Of a stretch of 64,000 bases of DNA, positions 59,917-64,000 are shown one piece after another. Location: contig CP137869.1 of the NCBI GenBank assembly GCA_034406715.1, positions 806,001 through 870,000 on the forward strand, read 5' to 3'. Made by a program: the position numbers and the translations under genes. Origin of the DNA: Rhodotorula mucilaginosa. Lineage: Eukaryota > Basidiomycota > Microbotryomycetes > Sporidiobolales > Sporidiobolaceae. Every line of letters starts with the position of its first letter. Positions within the stretch are counted from its first letter, which is position 1. The notes under the pieces were generated by a model, which had not been told where the DNA came from, made no database searches, and saw only the letters and a program-made list of their open reading frames with translations.

Positions 59917-62900
59917 TCAGTACTGCCGAGCGAAATAAGTACTGATCAGCTGCGCGCTCTGCTGTCAGGGGCAACCAACACGGTCCAAAGCACACCTGGG
60001 AGTAGCCGTAGTTTTGCTGTTGCGGCATGAACCCTGTCATCTGCGGCATCATGCCGTTGCCGGCGAAACCGGTCGGTTGAGCGCGCAGAGCGTCGTACCG
60101 CGACGAGTCTTGCGGTGGCAAGTGAGTCGAGCCTGCGGCGAACGTGCCGTCCTTCATCGCTGCAAAGACGTTGGAAGGGGCATTGTGGCTCGCGCCGGAA
60201 GAAGCGACGGTGTGGGCACCCGTCGACGAGGGCGGCATCGGGTTGAACTCGATCGGGGCGTGCGGTTGTTGTTGCGGTTGCTGCTGCTGCTGCGGTTGGT
60301 TGTACATCGACGAGCCGCCAAAGCCAGTCGCCTGCGGCTGCATGAAGCCAGACTGCTGCTGGTGTTGCATGCCGCCAAAGCCGGTAGGCTGCATCTGCAT
60401 TCCTCCGTTGCCGAACCCGCCCGTCTGCATGCCGAAGCCAGTCTGTTGAGACGCGAATCCGGTGGGCTGCGACGCGAAGCCGGTCTGCTGAGGCACGAAG
60501 CCCGTTGGCTGCGGCGTAAAGCCGGTCGGCTGCATGCCCATGGGCTGCGACATGCCGCCGAAACCGGTCGGTTCTGCAGCAGGTCTCCATATGTCAGAAC
60601 CCGAAAGTTTCGGAGGCATCGTGGAATTCACTCACGGCTCATCATGCTCATGCTGCCCATCCCACCAAAGCCGGTTGCCATCGGCATGACGCCAAGCGTA
60701 GTCGCGCCGGGGAAGAAGCCCGTGTTCTGCGGTTGGAGCTGCGAGGCCTGGAAGCCCGTCCGTGTCGGCTGCAGCGGTGCGAGCAGTCCCTGGTTCGCCG
60801 GGACGGGCGCGATCGGAGTCCGTGGACCGTTCGGGTTGAACCCGGTCGCTTGCGGCGAGACGTACGATCCAGAGGCACCAGTAGGCTGAGCGGACTGGAC
60901 CGGCGCGGACGACTTGTTGTTGTTGGTCGCGCCAGGACCGACACCGAGTTGGGCCAGAAGGCCGTCGTTGTACGTGAGCCCGGCAGTCGCGTCTTTCTTG
61001 GCCGGCTCCGTCGCTGTTGCGGGAGCGGCGACGGCAGCAGGAATCGGCGCAGGAGGAGCTGGCGGGGGAGTGGGCGCGGGAGGCGGAGAGGGAGCTGCTG
61101 CTGGAGCCGGGGAAGAAGCCGACTTGGCCGCGGCGGGCTTGATGTCCCACGCGTCGTCGTCAAAGCCACCGTGGATCGGCACGGTCGAGCTCGAGCGTTT
61201 GCGCGTCTCGACGGCGGGCGAAGTCGGGACCGAGATCGCAGCCTGCGTCGGCGAAGTGGTCCGGTTCCGCTCGAGTTCGGTAGCCGCCGCCGAGAGCGCG
61301 CCGGCATTGACCGAGTTGCCGCTCGCGGCCGTGTTGCGACGTCCGCGACGGGGCTTGAGCGTCGCGTCGGGGCCGGAGCTGAACAGCTGAGGCGCCGGCG
61401 GGATCGGGTCGCCGCGGGAGAGCTTTTGCGCCAACTCGTGATCGGCAGCGATCTGGGCTTCGCGCGACTCGGGGAGCGAGGGCGAGCGGCGGTCCTTGGT
61501 CGGCGTCGGAGGCGGTCGGGCGTACTTCTCTTTGATGTGCCGCTTGACGCGGATGACGTCTCCTTCTTTGAGGCCCAACCCGCGCAAGTTGGAATCCTCA
61601 AAGTCGGGAATGAGCGTCTCGTCGATCCCTTCTTGCTCGGCGTTGCGCGCGTACCGCGTGCAGTGGTCGACGTCGCAACCGGCCGAGAGGAAAAAGTCGA
61701 ACCAGTCAAACGTCGACCGGGGCTTGTTCGGTTGCGACGACGACGACGTCGACGGCTTCTTGATCTGGACGGAATCCCTGACGGCATCGGCGGTCCGAGA
61801 AGACCGCTTCGACGACTCGCCCTCGCGACCTTCGCGCCGACTCCTCGAGAGCTGCTTGAGGTAGTTGGTATCCTCGACACTCATCTTCTCGACGGGGACT
61901 TCGATCACGACCCCGTTGACCTTGTGCAAGCGGATCTTGTTCCCGTTCAAGCCGAGGAACTCGGCCTCGACCTTGAACTGGCCGGTCCGGTCCTTCCAGA
62001 CGCGAGTCCGACCCGGGTTCGGGAGCTTGATGTCCCGCTTCTTCGTATCGGACGATCCACCAGCACCGCCGCCGCTGCTGCTACCTCCCTTACCAGGGCG
62101 CGCCGCAAGCGGCGGCGGCGCGCCAATATCGTCGTCCACTTCCGACGGCACCGGAATGGGCGTCGCCTTCGGCGCATGCCTCAACCGGTCTCTCCGTTCC
62201 CGCTCCGCCCTCCGTTCCTTCTCGGCGCGTCGCTCCCGTTCCTTTTGCGCCCGCGCGTCCGCCTCGAGTTGCGCGCGCAGGGCCGCCTCGTCTTCGGCGT
62301 TTTCGGCCTCGCGGACTTGAGACGACGCGCTCCGGATCGGGGGAGGTCGGATGCCCGCCAGTCTGCCGTTGGCGGGCGGCAAGGGCGGCGCAGGAGGAGG
62401 AGCGGGAGCAGCCGGGGGTGCTGCTGGTGGTAGGGCCGCCGAGAGGTCGGCACCTGCGTCGATTTCGATATAACTCGCCGGTACGACCCCTTCCTCCCCA
62501 CTCCCGTTCACTCGCCGAACTTTGCTCCACTCTGCATCATCCGATCCGTCCACAATGAACTCGAGGCGCTCTCCCTCGGTGATGGTGAGTTCGTCGTCAC
62601 CCTGCGACTCGAAATCGTACAGCGCAACGGCGTTTCCTTGCCCGCCTCCACCACGGGACGACATAGCTGGAGGAGTAGGGGCAGTAGCAGCGGCGGTGAC
62701 CGGGGGTGTCGCCATGGCGCTCCGGATCGGGGGTGGCGGGAGAGCCGACACGCTCGAGGAGGCAGTCCGGACCGGCGGGGGCGGAGGAACATAAGCTGCG
62801 GCAGCGGCGGCGGGAGGAGGTGGTGGCGGAGGTGGCGGAGGAGGAGGCGGAGCTGCTGCTGCAGACGAGCCATTGACGGCGGGGACGGGAGGCGCAGACG

Positions 62901-64000
62901 GAGGAGGAGGGGGAGCAGGGACCCCATTCGGAGTGGCGCCTCCTTCCCCTCGACCTTCTTCAATCTTGTTGACGATCGCTTCAAACGTGTGCTTGTCGCC
63001 GATGACGAAGTGCAGGGGTTCGCCGTCTGGCGTGCTCGGGAAGGAGAGGTGCAGGTGTTTGGATTTCTCGCTCGAGAGATCGGTGAGCGAGGAGAGAGGG
63101 TATTGCTGGACCGGAGTCTGTGCGTGCATTGACGCGGCACTACAAGATCAGTATGACTGCGTCCGATGGATGCAAACTGTGGCAATCACCCAGTCCAGCG
63201 CGAGCGGGGCACGCACCTTGTCGCTCTCGCTCGCAAAGAAGAGCGACCCGTTGCCGACTCCGAGCGTCCCCTTTTTCTTCTTCTTCTTGGCGTCGAGCAT
63301 GGTCACACTCCAAGTCTCGACCGAAGACGCGCCAGCGTGGGCGTGGGCCGCCGCAGGAACTGCGATCGCAGCTGTAGCGGGCGCGGCGTACGAGTTGTGA
63401 TGGTCCTCTGCTTCCTCTTCCTGTGTTTCTTCTTCTTCTTCGTGCTCGTCTTGGACCGGAGCATAAGTCTATGCAGGAGAATGGTCAGTGCTGCCAGTGC
63501 GCGACTGGGCGGATTCCCGCACGCGCGCTTACTTGGGCGGGTTCGGCATAGTCGTCTTGTTCCGCTGCAGCTTCCTCTGCACCGGCGCCTCCCTATATGG
63601 AGAGACTGTGTCAGCAGTTGGATGACTTGCGCGTGCGTGGGAAGGGGGGTTCGTCACTCGCCTCGATGTAGGTCGCGGGCACGTAACCGACGCCCTTTTG
63701 TCCGTTTCCCTTGCGGCAGAGGACCCAGTCTGGTTCCGCCTCGTCAAGGACTTCGAGTTGCTCGCCCTCGACGATCGGCATCTCTTCGTCGTTCTCGAGT
63801 TGACCGGTCTGCTCGTCGACGGCGGGGACATAGTCGTACAGGGCGACGGTGGAGCGGATCGCGGTGACGGGGGCGAGGTACGAGGCGGGGACGAGTCCGA
63901 TCTGCGGAGGGGCCGCGCCCGGTTCGGCGAGTTTGATCTTGACCTTGTGCCAGCTGCCATGTACAAGGGAGAACAGCTCCGTGTTCTGTCAGAGAAGTGA
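59917..64000 (-). CDS. SLA1: Endocytic actin-regulator SLA1 (5' end outside window)
   Basis: SLA1 is an endocytic adaptor that binds cargo, clathrin and the actin machinery at cortical patches. The window opens just upstream of an exon with the end of SH3-1 (ELFSLVHGSWHKVKIKLAEP, GLVPASYLAPV). Next are SH3-2 (TVALYDYVPAVDEQ to GYVPATYIEA), a PH-like/SHD-type segment (SLFFASESDK to HLHLSFPSTPDGEPLHFVIG), Pro-rich stretches and SH3-3 (NAVALYDFESQGDDELTITE to VVPASYIEID). Then come a charged coiled coil, SHD1 (RTRVWKDRTGQFKVEAEFLG), the SAM-like SHD2 (TFDWFDFFLSAGCDVDHCTR to LRGLGLKEGDVIRVKRH) and a long tail of PTGF repeats. The 3' end is inferred: a GT...CAG intron gives a short end LISTYFARQY with stop at 59917, while unspliced reading would run antisense into the remodeller gene. 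Confidence 0.9.

Noticed and set aside
59531-60110. SLA1 reading frame continuing past 59950 into the remodeller gene
   Set aside because: Beyond the YGYSQ codons the sequence is antisense to the last HELLS-like exons. A GT...CAG intron gives a short, sensible end.

Overview
This window looks like nuclear chromosomal DNA from a red basidiomycete yeast, probably Rhodotorula/Rhodosporidium (Microbotryomycetes). The signs are high GC, about 25 closely packed genes, many introns of about 45-120 nt with GTGAGT/GTACGT-type donors and CTNAC-like branch sites, long Ser/Ala/Pro-rich tails, and a URA3 and BTB protein of the type I associate with this group. The genus is an inference; the fungal and basidiomycete assignment is firmer. 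I see no CRISPR array, rRNA or tRNA gene, intact transposon or retroelement.

Layout. 1-13 kb: a BTB/POZ protein (+), MCM3 (-), a GAF-domain protein (-), HRI1 (-), a ubiquitin-like/WLM metalloprotease (+) and protein-L-isoaspartate methyltransferase (-). 12.7-18.3 kb: an MGR3-like TPR protein (+), UBC4/5 (+) and an SLC35F5/YML018C-like transporter (-). 19.3-26.5 kb: one very large Snt2-type chromatin regulator (BAH, PHD, ELM2, SANT, extended PHD) that runs into a C-terminal GATA zinc finger. 26.7-30.5 kb: a 93-residue single-pass membrane protein that exists only after splicing (-), and an ELYS-type nucleoporin (-). 31.7-41.5 kb: KGD2 (+), a RING/coiled-coil protein of TRAIP type (+), URA3 (-) and a GH15 trehalase/glucoamylase-like enzyme (+). 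42.2-51.7 kb: a CTD-interacting (CID) RNA-processing protein (+), a PAP2 lipid phosphatase (-), the tRNA adenosine deaminase TAD1 (+) and a Zn2Cys6 transcription factor (-). 52.3-64 kb: the centromeric histone CENP-A (-), a MYND-finger protein (-), a TMEM97/EXPERA protein (-), a HELLS/IRC5-type SNF2 remodeller (+) and SLA1 (-), whose 5' end runs off the window.

There are no operons. Several divergent pairs share very short promoters: HRI1/UBL-WLM about 140 bp, PAP2/TAD1 about 126 bp, TMEM97/HELLS about 160 bp. Many products belong to chromosome biology (MCM3, Snt2-GATA, ELYS, CENP-A, HELLS) or ubiquitin and protein quality control (UBC4, UBL-WLM, RING protein, MGR3-like), but I read this as chance neighbourhood, not a system.

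Most of the window is ordinary housekeeping. The points most worth a second look are the Snt2-GATA architecture, a 9-nt microexon and a post-stop exon echo in the GH15 gene, a coding exon that is only the ATG in the small membrane-protein gene, a GC-AG intron needed for the PCMT frame, and a short orphan exon resembling the start of electron-transfer flavoprotein beta. Exon joins were worked out by eye from frame and splice signals, so gene ends are firmer than every internal junction.
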